From the NCBI RefSeq assembly GCF_020379485.1, contig NW_026014770.1, forward strand, positions 1 to 64,000: a DNA stretch of 64,000 nucleotides. The letters run 5' to 3'. Made by a program: the position numbers and the translations under genes. Shown piece by piece: positions 44,097-53,461 of the stretch. Position 1 is the stretch's first letter, and each line of letters opens with the position of its first letter. The DNA is from Brassica napus. Lineage: Eukaryota > Streptophyta > Magnoliopsida > Brassicales > Brassicaceae. The notes under the pieces are model-generated. The model did no database searches, was not told the DNA's origin, and saw only the letters and a program-made list of their open reading frames with translations.

Positions 44097-44290
44097 GAAC
44101 AGGACTTGGTGGCTAAAACCATTAAGGCTTGATTCACAAAGACTCCAATAAAAGGATTCGAACGGGACTTGGAGGCGGCAATCTTCAAGGCTCGCTCCAC
44201 AAGGGATTCTTGGATATAGGTCAAAAAGAAGTGAACAGAGCTTGGTGGCAACCACCATTAAGTTCTGATTCATGGAAGCCTGTCCAATCT
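44097..44290 (+). repeat. Three degenerate ~70-bp direct repeats
   Basis: Each copy has the order GA(A/C)C(A/G)G..CTTGG(T/A)GGC, a C-rich gap, TTAAG or TTCAAG, then TTCA(C/T) or TCCAC. Copies start near 44097, 44160 and 44234. They lie between the internal and true polypurine tracts. Confidence 0.65.
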
Positions 44291-44563
44291 TAATCACTGT
44301 CTTGAAATAAAACAGACCTTGATTTAAGAGAGAGATTAGAGAGAGAGGAAAATAGGAACTAACTTTTTACCTGCAGATCCAGAATACTTGTCTGAAAGCT
44401 AGGATATTGCATAATGTATTTCTGTAAAAAGGAACTTTTAGATGTGGAATGCAATATTATAGAGGTGATGATTTCCATGTTTCAAATCTTTGAGTCCCTG
44501 ATGTTCTCAACCCTCTTCCAGAGAGACTATCCGTTGATTGGACTTGAGGACAAGTAAAAGGAT

Positions 44564-44576
44564 AAGTCTGGGGGAG
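44564..44576 (+). other. Polypurine tract of element 3
   Basis: AAGTCTGGGGGAG, one base before the TGATAT of the 3' LTR. Confidence 0.85.
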
Positions 44577-44577
44577 T

Positions 44578-44647
44578 TGATATACCATGATTTTCACCCG
44601 TTTTTATACATGGTATATAAGAGTTTTAAGATGTATTAATCATGTTT
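44578..44647 (+). repeat. Truncated 3' LTR of element 3
   Basis: The first 70 bp match the 5' LTR start (including a perfect TATACCATG/CATGGTATA hairpin) and then switch directly to minisatellite. About 1.25 kb of LTR is missing. Confidence 0.88.
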
Positions 44648-44827
44648 TTGTGTGTCCATGTTTGTCCGTCAGCACACACAGGGCGTCCGTGGCTGTCCAT
44701 CAGTACACATATCAGCACGCTGGACCTTGGACTCAGCACGCTGGCCCTTCCCGTGGACTGTTTGGTGTATTTTGGCCCATGTGGGCTGTCTGTTCAGTAC
44801 ACACAGGACGTCAGTGGGTGTCCGCCA
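44648..44827. repeat. Complex minisatellite array, segment 4
   Basis: 180 bp of the same array, carrying one block end and one block start. Its last five bases (CGCCA) are the left target duplication of element 4. Confidence 0.9.
44823..44827. repeat. Target site duplication of element 4, left copy
   Basis: CGCCA here and at 62034-62038. The joined flanks give GTCCGCCACGTCCGTGG, which also exists uninterrupted near 33925. Confidence 0.92.
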
Positions 44828-46465
44828 TGTAGCATCCCCGATCCTAGAGAGGATCGTTGGGACGAGCCATGGTGCGAGGAGACGCACCAGACAGGTCATT
44901 TGGCCTAAGGACAAGCGTATCATGGCTCAAATAATAAGGTTAAGGGTATCAGGGAGCTGAGACTTAACAAGGACGGAACGGAAGGAAGTTTACGAGAGCT
45001 GGCCGAGTGATCTAGCAGCTGGACAGGGTCGGGAACAAGCTCAACCAGCTGGGGACTGTGTGAAACCAGCTCACTCAGTCCTTGGTAGCTCACTGGAGCT
45101 GATAGGTTAGCTCACTCAGCTGAGGCCAGCTAATGACCAGCTCAACTCAGCTCGGTGGAGTGTTATGGTCCGGGCCGGCGTGGCCGGGTCATGGGTGGTT
45201 ATGGGCTGGTGGGGTCTTGGCCTGAACCACCAAGGGTCCGTGGGGTCTTGGCCTTGGACAAGGGACTCTGGACAATGTTATGGGCCTGATTTTTGGACAG
45301 CCCAAAGGAAGGGAAGAGCAGTTTGGCAGTTACTCCCGAAAAGGTGCAAAAGGGGCAGTTTTGTGTCTTTTCTCTCTAACTGCTTGGCCGGTTTCTCCAG
45401 GGCAGTTGGGGCTGGATTTCTCTATAAATAGAGAGTCCCTGTCACAGAAAATGGCACGAAATTCCTTAGGCAAAGCTCTGCCAAACTCATAACAGAAAGA
45501 AAGAAAGAGAGAGACCGGCGGTTAGAGAAGCAAACCGTGTGTGGTGGTGTTGGCTTGCCGACGTGTTCTGAGTGTGGGAAGGCCAGGCCGTGAAGATGGA
45601 TACCAGACAGAAAGACAAGGACTTGCCTCCAGGGGAGAGAACGCCTAAGGTTAGTGGTGTAGACTGCAAGGAACGGCCTCGGGCCTGCGGATGATCCGTG
45701 CGGCCTTGCGGCCGGTTCTCTTGGCAGATGAATCCATTCTCTTTACTTCTTCTGGATCGCTAGTTCTATAGTATTTTGTGATGTTATTGGATTGATTCAG
45801 ACTGGAAACACTGGACCAAGGCCATGGCCGGTCCAGGGGTAAAGTCCTAGGCATTGGCCGGACTGATCTATGGTCGGATCTCACATTCCGGGTCGGTTTT
45901 GTTGAGATCTGACTATGGGAATCTCTTAGTTGGGAATTATCATGAATTGTCATGGATTTTACTTAGTTTTTGGGAGTTTATTTGTGTATGTCCAAACTGG
46001 ACAGATCCTAGTTCTTAAGGGCCGAACCATGCCATTCTAGTCTTGTTGCTTAGGTTATCGGCCACATGTGTTTATGACGTGATTTATGTGGTTTCAGGAC
46101 CAGACTTGGACCGTGGTATAGGAAAGGTACTGTGAAGACTCAGGCCATGGGAAGATGTGTGGTGAATGGGTCATTGTTGATAAGTGTGTAGTATTGATAG
46201 CCTATTGTGCAACTTGTGAACTTATGATAGACTAAGTGTGTAAACTAGTAGTATGAACTTATGAATGATGTATGGATCTCATTATGTTATATATAATATA
46301 TTTGCCCTTTATGTTCACTTATCTTGATTGTTAAACTTGAACCTCACCTAAGGGAAATTGAACTTAACATCTAAAAGACCTTAAAAGACCGGAATCATTT
46401 GTATAAGAACGGATGTTAAGGCTGCGGTTCATGGTTGGGCTTAAGAGCCGGGAACGGGCCTTTCA
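44828..46465 (+). repeat. 5' LTR of element 4
   Basis: TGTAGCATCC...GGGCCTTTCA. The U3 is rich in AGCTGA/CAGCTC words (about 44995-45150). TATA box at 45423-45430 (CTCTATAAATAGAGAG). Contains the putative first gag exon at 45596-45649. Confidence 0.93.
45596..45649 (+). CDS. gag: Putative first exon of gag, inside the 5' LTR of element 4
   Basis: 18 codons from ATG to Thr-Pro-Lys, ending AAG before GTTAGT. The 3' LTR copy (61144-61215) has 24 codons; the difference is exactly 18 bp of GAGAAG units, so the frame is kept. The predicted acceptor AAG at 46640-46642 opens the gag body in phase 0 (intron 45650-46642, 993 bp, including the primer site at 46469). Homologous to 24360-24437 in element 2. 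Confidence 0.58.
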
Positions 46466-46468
46466 AGT

Positions 46469-46480
46469 TGGTATCAGAGC
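46469..46480 (+). other. Primer binding site of element 4
   Basis: TGGTATCAGAGC, three bases after the LTR end; initiator-Met tRNA type. Confidence 0.9.
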
Positions 46481-46642
46481 ATGCTTGATTCTAGGATTTG
46501 GTTGGGTTATGTGTTCACCACACTTCTGGCTTTGGGTCTTACGGTAAGGTTGGGTAGAAAGGGTTGTTTGCTTAACCTTGTATGTTCTCGGAGGTTTGTA
46601 TAAGTTGATGGTACTAACTGGTTTGTGTTTTCAACTCCTAAG

Positions 46643-48217
46643 GGAACAAAGAGGGCTAAAGGCCGGAAGGCCAAGGAGGCGGCTGGTGCTTCTAGACCGG
46701 TTATGGGAGAGGGAGTCAATCCTACCCAAGTGTTGCCTATCCAAGTGGGGTTGGTTAACAATGAGACCGGGGAGCCCATGGCGCCAATCTTGCCTATGGA
46801 GGTTCAGGTTGATAACCTGGGCGAACACCAGGAGATGGGACGTGAGGAGGAAGGTGAATCCTCCCATGCAGGAGACCAGACCAGTCGGGGAACTGGTGCC
46901 TTGGAGACGGCCGAGCCGTCCATGCGCGAGGTGTTGGACGTGGTTAAGGCCATGGGCACTCAGATGTTGGCTTTCACTCAAGCATTCACCCCATTGGTGA
47001 ATTCTTCCGTGGGCCAGGTCACACCAGCTCAGGCTACTTGGAGGGCAGCTCAGACAGCTGGGACCGCAGCTGGTGTAGCTCGAGCAGCCGCACATGTAGC
47101 TCGGACAGCTGCTAGGACAGTTGAGGATCGAGCTACAGTTAAGGCTGATGTGATGGAGATCGATCCGCCTGTTCGTCCAGTTAGGAGAGTGGATTACTTG
47201 AGCTTGCTAGCTCAGATCTCCAAGCTGGGTACGAAGCAGTTTGCTGGTAGTTCCGATCCCATTGAGGCAGACGAGTGGAGGAGCACATTGGCTCAAAACT
47301 TCAGTTCAACTCGTTATCCAGAGAAGTACAAGAAAGACATTGCAGTTCACTTCCTGGAAGGTGACGCACACAACTGGTGGTTGGCTTTGGACAAACGCAC
47401 CAATGGGACTATTGAGCGTTTTTCAGACTTTGAGGTTGAGTTCAACCACAAGTACTTTCCAGCTGAAGCTTGGGACCGCCTGGAGTCCCAGTTCTTGGAC
47501 TTGTCCCAGGGACGCATGACAGTACGTGAGTACGAGCAGAAGTTCAACCGGCTCAAACGTTACGTAGGTAAAGAGCTGGAAGAGGAGACAGTGCAGATAC
47601 GTATGTTTGTTTGAGGCCTAAGGGTCAAACTTCGAACCTACTGCTCGGTTGGTCATTTCCAGACAGTGTCTGAGCTCGTGGAGAGGATGGCTATGGTAGA
47701 GATCAACCTGGCCGAGGAGGCTAAGCAAAGGTCTAGGAGCCACGCGTCCTCTGGTGGTTCCGGGAGTGACCGGAAGAGGAAGAGGGACACGGCCGAGGAG
47801 GGTTAAACCTCAAGTGGTAGGCCAGAGTGTTCTAAGTGCGTGAGGCGTCATGGAGGCGAATGCTGGAAGGCTATGGGAGCTTGTACTCGGTGTGGCAAGA
47901 TGGATCATTCAGCTCAGGACTGTCCAGGCCTTGAACAAGGCCGCAGGCATGGCTCAAGTGGGGGTGATACCAGGGGATGTCACCATTGTGGAAAGGGAGG
48001 ACATTTCAAATGGGAATGTCCAAAGCTCCAAGCGGAACAAGAGAAGGGCCGCGGTGAGGCAAGCAAACCAAACCAGAGCCGGGGCCAGACCTCTAACCCA
48101 AGGGTTTACTAGCTGTCCAAGGATGAGGACGAGACTAAACCATTCAAGTCGATCACTGGTAATGATTCTAGGCTTATTCTCTTTCCATTTGGTAGAATTG
48201 CATGGTACGGAACCTAG
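46643..48217 (+). pseudogene. gag: Gag of element 4, three premature stops
   Basis: A single frame aligned by eye with gag of element 2. Stops occur at 47612-47614 (TGA for an Arg codon), 47804-47806 (TAA) and 48110-48112 (TAG for a Glu codon). The frame then runs to a TAG at 48215-48217, the same terminal position as in element 2 (after RIAWYG). The capsid block AVHFLEGDAHNWWLALDK and zinc knuckles CTRCGKMDHSAQDC and CHHCGKGGHFKWEC are intact. The N-terminal part carries an Ala/Arg/Thr repeat (about residues 130-165) absent from element 2. No internal ATG start is apparent, consistent with the spliced first exon. Confidence 0.88.
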
Positions 48218-48259
48218 AACGGATTAGATACTTAGATTGAGTCTTTGTAGGGACCCTAA

Positions 48260-49562
48260 GTATTGATTGTGTGGAAACACACGTTCTGTTCGACACTGGA
48301 GCTACACATAGCTTTGTGAGTCCAGGGTTGATCAGAAAGGATTTGTTCCAAATTGGAACGAGGGATGATCCGTGCATAGTATATGCATCCGGTGGCCAAG
48401 CGATGCATTCCTTGGGACTGGTTAGGGACGTCCCAGTGATGATCCAGGACAGGGTAATGCCTGTGGATCTGGTGGTAGTCCCTCTTAAAAATCACGACTT
48501 GATATTGGGTATGGACTGTCTTGGAAAGAATCGGGCCACCTTGGATTGTCACCAGGGAAGGGTGCAGTTCGAGAGTGGGTGTGGACCCCCGATCAGGTTC
48601 CAAGGTATTAAGCCGGCCTCAAGTTGCTTAGTGGTATCAGTAGTCCAAGCAGAACGAATGCTTGAGAAAGGTTGTGAGGCTTATTTGGCCACAATCACCA
48701 CTAAGGAGGTCGTGGGGGGGTGGTGACCCAGAAGGGATACTGCTGGTCAGTGAGTTCGAAGATGTGTTTCGGACACTACAGGGCATTCCCCCTGATAGGG
48801 CAGATCCGTTCATAATAGAACTGGAACCAGGGACGGCCCCATTGTCTAAAAGTCCCTATCGAATGGCTCCTGCCGAAATGGCCGAGCTAAAGAAACAACT
48901 GGAGGAGTTGTTGGACAAAGGGTTCATACGCCTAAGTGTCTCGCCTTGGGGAGCACCAGTCCTGTTTGTGAAGAAAAAGGATGGTAATTTCAGGCGGTGC
49001 ATTGATTACCGAGGGTTGAATAGGGTGACTGTGAAGAACAAGTACCCATTGCCCAAGATTGATGAGTTGTTGGATCAGCTCAAGGGAGCCAAGTGGTTTT
49101 CCAAGATTGATTTGGCGAGCCCAATGATATCAGGAAGACGGCATTCCAGACCCGGTATGGTCACTACGAGTTTGTGGTTATGCCATTTGGTCTAACCAAT
49201 GCTCCAGCTGCGTTCATGAAGATGATGAATGGTATCTTCCGAGACTTTCTGGATAAATTTGTAATCATTTTCATAGATGACATACTTGTATATTCCAGAA
49301 GCAAGGAAGACCATGAGAGGCATCTGAGGGCGGTGTTGGAACGGCTAAGAGAGTAGAAACTCTTTTCTAAGTTAAGCAAGTGCAGCTTCTGGCAGAAGAG
49401 CATTGGCTTCCTTGGATACATTGTGTCAGATCAAGGAGTGTCTGTGGATCCGGAAAAGATACAGGCTATCCAAGCCTGGCCACAACCTAAGAGTGCTACG
49501 GAAGTCAGAAGCTTCCTAGGGTTGGCCGGCTACTATCGGAAGTTCGTCAAGGGGTTTGCGAG
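48260..49562 (+). pseudogene. pol: Protease and 5' half of RT of element 4
   Basis: Protease active site is standard (FDTGATHSFVS). A frameshift in a run of G near 48713-48720 separates it from RT. Near 49120 about 25 bp is missing, so the conserved motif after DLAS is lost and the frame changes. The catalytic FIDDILVYS remains (about 49273-49299). A TAG at 49354-49356 replaces a Gln codon. The sequence reaches [14 protein letters not shown] and is then cut by element 5 at 49563. Confidence 0.9.
49558..49562. repeat. Target site duplication of element 5, left copy
   Basis: GCGAG, repeated at 58296-58300, inside the RT/RNase H connection of element 4. Confidence 0.93.
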
Positions 49563-50894
49563 TGTGGGAACCAAAATTCGTACTCTCGATTTTCGTTTAA
49601 ATAAGGAAACTAGGAAAACCCTAATTTCCCAGAGGACCCGGCTATCTGCTAATTACCACACGTCAAGCAATCAGAACACGAGAATAACAACGATAAAGTA
49701 TAAGAAATCGAAAAAGAGAGCAAAGAAGATCTTATTCCGAATTTGCATATGAGTGTTTACAACAAGGTATAAGCCTGGGCTCGAGAGCTGTCGGCGAGAT
49801 TCCTAGTTCTAGTAACCCTAAGACGGCTAAACCTAATTGAGTCGCAGCTCGAAATAACAAAAACGGAAAATTGCCTAAATTCCTCTAAGTGCTAAGTTTG
49901 CTCTGAAAAAGTTCTCTTCCCATGCTCCTCGCCTGGGACTTCTTATATACTAGCTCCAAGGTTGGTTTACGCTTTTACTCTTCTGCCCTTAAGCCGTCAT
50001 AGCATAAAAATGGAGATATTCCATTTTTCCCGATCTTCACAATTATCTTCAAAACTTCCGTATTTATCCGTGGAAACTTGACATTTATCTTTCTTTGTGG
50101 ACCCGTAAACCATGCTGCGGTTTACGGGCTTTTGGTTAAGAAATCGTAGGATGGGCCTCGAGTCGTGTTTTAGGTCCCTTTGGGCTGTCTTCTGACTCGA
50201 CACGTTTGCTACGATTTCTTTTGATAAAGAACAAATTTCCGCGGTTTCTAATCGGTGAAGTTTGATCGATGAGTTAGAATAACGGAAAGCATGGACTGAG
50301 CTTGCTATGGTCTTCGGGAGATAGCATTTGAAGGTTTGACGAGAATGCATGGATTTGGTCGTATCGATGTTTTCGGAAGAGCTCGGTCGCTACGTAGCGA
50401 CTGAACTTTGGCTCGAGCCCGGTCGCTACGTAGCGACCTAGCGGGACAAGCGCTCGGTTGCTATGTAGCGACCGAGCTTTGGCTCGAGCTTGGTCGCTAC
50501 GTAGCGACTGAGCGGGATGAGCGCTCGGTCGCTACGTAGCGACCGAGCGGGACGAGCGCTCGGTCGCTACGACGAGTGCTTGGTCGCTGTGTAGCGACCG
50601 AGCTTGGCTGAGCTCGGTCGCTACGTAGCGACCGAGCGAGACGGATGCTCGGTCGCTACGTAGCGACCGAGCGAGACAGATACTCGGTCGCTACGTAGCG
50701 ACCGAGCGGGACGGACGTTTGGTCGCTGTGTAACGACCTATTTCGAGCTTTCGTCGGACGTCTCGATTCTTTCTTCCGTAAAGCTTTTTCGTAAAAAAGA
50801 ATCTATTTCGAAAAATACTCATCGGAGAAATTCTTATTTTCTTCCTCGGACGTTTTGAATGTTAAATTTGTCGCAACCGTTTTTGACCCCAACA
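49563..50894 (-). repeat. 3' LTR of element 5 (left)
   Basis: Sense TATA box (TATATAAG) at about 49942-49949. An array of about eleven GGTCGCTACGTAGCGACC-type palindromes lies at 50381-50740. Ends with CCCCAACA (plus strand) at 50894. Confidence 0.92.
50381..50740. repeat. Tandem palindromes in the left LTR of element 5
   Basis: Units of about 33-36 bp, each with an 18-bp palindrome GGTCGCTACGTAGCGACC separated by GAGCGGGACGAGCGCTC-like spacers. Unit variants include GCTGTGTAGC. In RNA every unit can fold as a hairpin. One unit near 50563 is truncated. Confidence 0.9.
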
Positions 50895-50911
50895 GTTAGC
50901 CCCCCAGCCCG
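50895..50911 (-). other. Polypurine tract of element 5
   Basis: Sense CGGGCTGGGGGGCTAAC ends at the LTR start. Confidence 0.82.
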
Positions 50912-51033
50912 TTAGAGTTGTGACTCTAGCGGGCGGATGGACGACTTTTACAAGGCTAAGCGTATTGGACGAAATTCACATTTTAAACTCCACGGACAAA
51001 AGTTATCGAGACAGTATTCCGAACCCATACTTC

Positions 51034-51041
51034 TATAAGTA
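51034..51041 (+). promoter_or_regulatory. TATA box of the antisense gene
   Basis: TATAAGTA on the plus strand, 85 bp before the ATG at 51127, followed by a CT-rich leader with TTCTTCA/CTTTC words. This is the layout of a plant promoter and it points opposite to the retrotransposon. Confidence 0.6.
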
Positions 51042-51126
51042 GTGAGCTCTTGTCATTCATTTTCTTCACATCTTCCTTTCTTCATTCCTTCAAAATCCTC
51101 TCTAGTTTCATACCTTTCCTTTCAAC

Positions 51127-52364
51127 ATGTCTTCCTCCCAAGGTGATAAGAGAGATTCCGACGTCGAGATGGGCGAGGCCACTTCTCCGGCTCCGGTTCT
51201 AACTTCTCCGGCTGAAGCGCCGGCTTGTGTTGCCGGTCATCTTTCTTTTCGAGAGAAACTAGTTCGTCGCCAAGCCGAGAAAGAACTAGCTCAAGCTGGC
51301 TCCGTGTTTCCTTCTTCTTCCGCGCAGGTCGTTGCCCCGTGTCATGGGACCGAGGTCATGGCTCCTCTTCCGCAAGCCCTACCTGCGGGATCTTCCACGA
51401 CTCTGATCCTCGTCGAGGACAAGGAGAAGGCCACTGACTCTATGCCTCCTCCTCCAGCCAGGAAAGAAATCGTTTTGGCATTGCGTGCTCCTAGTGCTGT
51501 CCAGGCTACTCAGCCTAAGAGTCGGAAGAGGAAACTTTCCAAGAGTGGTGACGGGGAGACTTCACAGCGAGGTGGATCGAGCCTAGCATCGGGACTTCAC
51601 GGAAAGGTTTGTCCCTTGTTCGAATTCTCGATCATCTTTTGTGCATTCTTTCTCGGACTTAGTCTTAAGAATTTTCACCGTTCGCAGTTAATATCGTTGA
51701 TCGATGGGATGATCAGCGAGTGTGGTTCTGAGACCAGTCGCCTTTCCGGGGAGTTGGTGGAGCTTCAGGGCAGATGGTCTGAAACCGAGACCATGCTGAC
51801 GGCTGTCAAGGACTCTCATTCTGCGAAAGTGTCGAAGCTCGAGGTCGCGATAAGAGAGCTCGAGAGGACCTTGGGAAGACGGCGAGTTCCTTGCTTAAGG
51901 AAAAGAAGGCCAGGAAGGCCAAATCCTCGGAGGTGCGTCGACTCCAGCGTCAGATCGAGGGTGACGCGGGACTAGCGAGCCGCGGGATCCAAGAGGCTAC
52001 GGATGCCCTTCGCGCGGAGTTTCAAGCTTGTTTGGCAAAGATTTCTGCTTCCCTGGGTTCCCTCGAGTGTATCCGGAGCAGGGACCTAGCTTTGGCGACG
52101 ATTGAGGGCGGGATGGCCATGGTTCGGTCGTTCCAAAGTGAGACTCCCCCGACCTTGGAGGCCGAAGAGGCCCGACTGTCCGGCTGCAAGGGAGATATGG
52201 CGGCCGAGGATGGAGATTTCGGTCTCATCCTGGCCGACCTGAAATCCGCGTGCTTCCTTCCGACGTGTTCAGAAGACCCAGAGGGGAAAGAGCCGATGGT
52301 CGGAGAAAACGGAGGTGACGCGGCTCCAGGCTCGGACGAGGCAGCGGGTGAAGAGGGGGCGTGA
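51127..52364 (+). pseudogene. Antisense extra gene of element 5
   Basis: Plus-strand reading frame running against the element. The N-terminus is Ser/Pro/Ala-rich with a basic SRKRKLSKSGDGE block (possible nuclear signal). A probable 81-bp intron (GT at 51607, AG at 51686-51687) encodes, if unspliced, an out-of-character hydrophobic stretch. The rest is a predicted coiled coil (from about 51690), crossing a frameshift near 51870-51890, and an acidic tail ending at 52364. Extra genes in either orientation downstream of integrase are known in the Tat clade; function is unknown. Because of the frameshift I call this copy broken. Confidence 0.68.
51607..51687 (+). other. Probable intron in the antisense gene
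   Basis: 81 bp from GTTTGTCCC to TTCGCAG, T-rich, a multiple of three. Its conceptual translation is hydrophobic, unlike both sides. Confidence 0.5.
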
Positions 52365-53461
52365 GTTCTGAGGATGACTTGGGTTAGATCTCTTGCGAGA
52401 GATTTTTTTTACGTTTTTATGTTTCGGCCTTGAATGGCCTTGTTTGTGTTTCGGGACTGGCCGTGTGTGGCTTTGAATCCCTGCCGCTCAGCAGCTTTCT
52501 TTTTATGGTAAGATAATCGGATGGCGCTTTTTATGAGTTTGTGAATAGTGGGGAGGAAGGTGATGAGTTGTCGTCTCATATCCTTCTTCGATTGTGAAAT
52601 GTTTCATTCGAGATCTGTTTCGAGAGTTCTTCCGCGAGACGTGAACTCTGCGGGGGTGCTGAAGATGTCAAACATAAACATAGAGGCATGGTTTAAGAAT
52701 CTCTTATCTTTCGATATCATGCCTTTGAGATGTTAGAGACCAGTGCGCTGGGTTTAGGGCAAGACCTAGGTTTACTTTCGGTTTAAGGATTGTGCGGTGA
52801 CTAACCGGCTATCGTTTTTCCTGTCGTGATTTCTTCCTGATTCGTATCGATGTAAAGTCCGCGATAGGTTCTCGGCTTATACGACTTGTTTGATATGAAT
52901 CGAGCATCTCTCCGGAAACCGGAAGTGCTAGACCAAAATTTCGGATTTTCTTTTATAGCGCTATTATCATTGTGTCGGATGTAAGAGAGTCATCTCTGTG
53001 AGATGGCTATGTCTGTTTAGGACGTTTGTGAGTTCGATGTGATCAGCATCGGACTTGGTGGCGTGTGCCGTTGTTTTGAATATTTTTGCGCAAAATAAGT
53101 GTTAATATGTGCATACATATGTTTTTTTTTTTGTGACGGAGGTTTCGTTTGTTCGGAAGAAATAAACTTTGAGGCATCTTTTGCGACGTCTCGCGATGCT
53201 AAAGGTTGCTTCTCCTAAGCGGTCGACTAATTTCCGAAGACCTCGTTCTGTTTTTACGGGTGAGGATGTTTTGATAAGTCGAAAACACCAAGAGCGTGGT
53301 AAGAAGTTTTTTCGATTTTTGGGAGTATACGAGTATACGTACCCACTCCCCCCCCCTTTTTAATGAGGGGGGACAGCTGAATTTGCCTTTCGACAAACTG
53401 CCTACGTACTCCTTGCGGAGATCAAGCCGTCTCGTAGTTCAGTGATTGCGAGTTGGTTTGT
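52365..53461. other. Non-coding stretch between antisense gene and integrase
   Basis: About 1.1 kb without a convincing gene. It contains a strong G-run at 53348-53356 (sense AAAAAGGGGGGGGGAGTGGG), which resembles an internal polypurine tract just after the integrase stop. Otherwise I see nothing specific. Confidence 0.6.

Larger units (their letters stand above)
43625..44563 (+). other. Non-coding 3' region of element 3
   Basis: About 0.94 kb without a gene. It contains an internal polypurine tract (43719-43732) nearly identical to the real one, and three degenerate ~70-bp repeats at about 44097-44290. A long non-coding tail is usual for Athila. Confidence 0.7.
34085..44647 (+). mobile_element. 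Element 3: Athila-like Ty3/Gypsy retrotransposon, 3' end truncated
   Basis: 5' LTR of 1319 bp (TGATAT...ATATCA), a GCGCCGTTGCTGGGGA primer site typical of Athila, gag-protease, pol, an Athila ORF-1/envelope-like gene, a non-coding tail, a polypurine tract, and only 70 bp of 3' LTR before the minisatellite resumes. Coding regions have stops and frameshifts, so the copy is dead. TCGATCGA palindromes are scattered throughout. With the 3' LTR incomplete, no target duplication can be seen. Confidence 0.9.

Noticed and set aside
51127..52364. Captured host gene in element 5
   Set aside because: Position and antisense orientation after integrase match the extra genes known in Tat elements; no host family is recognisable.
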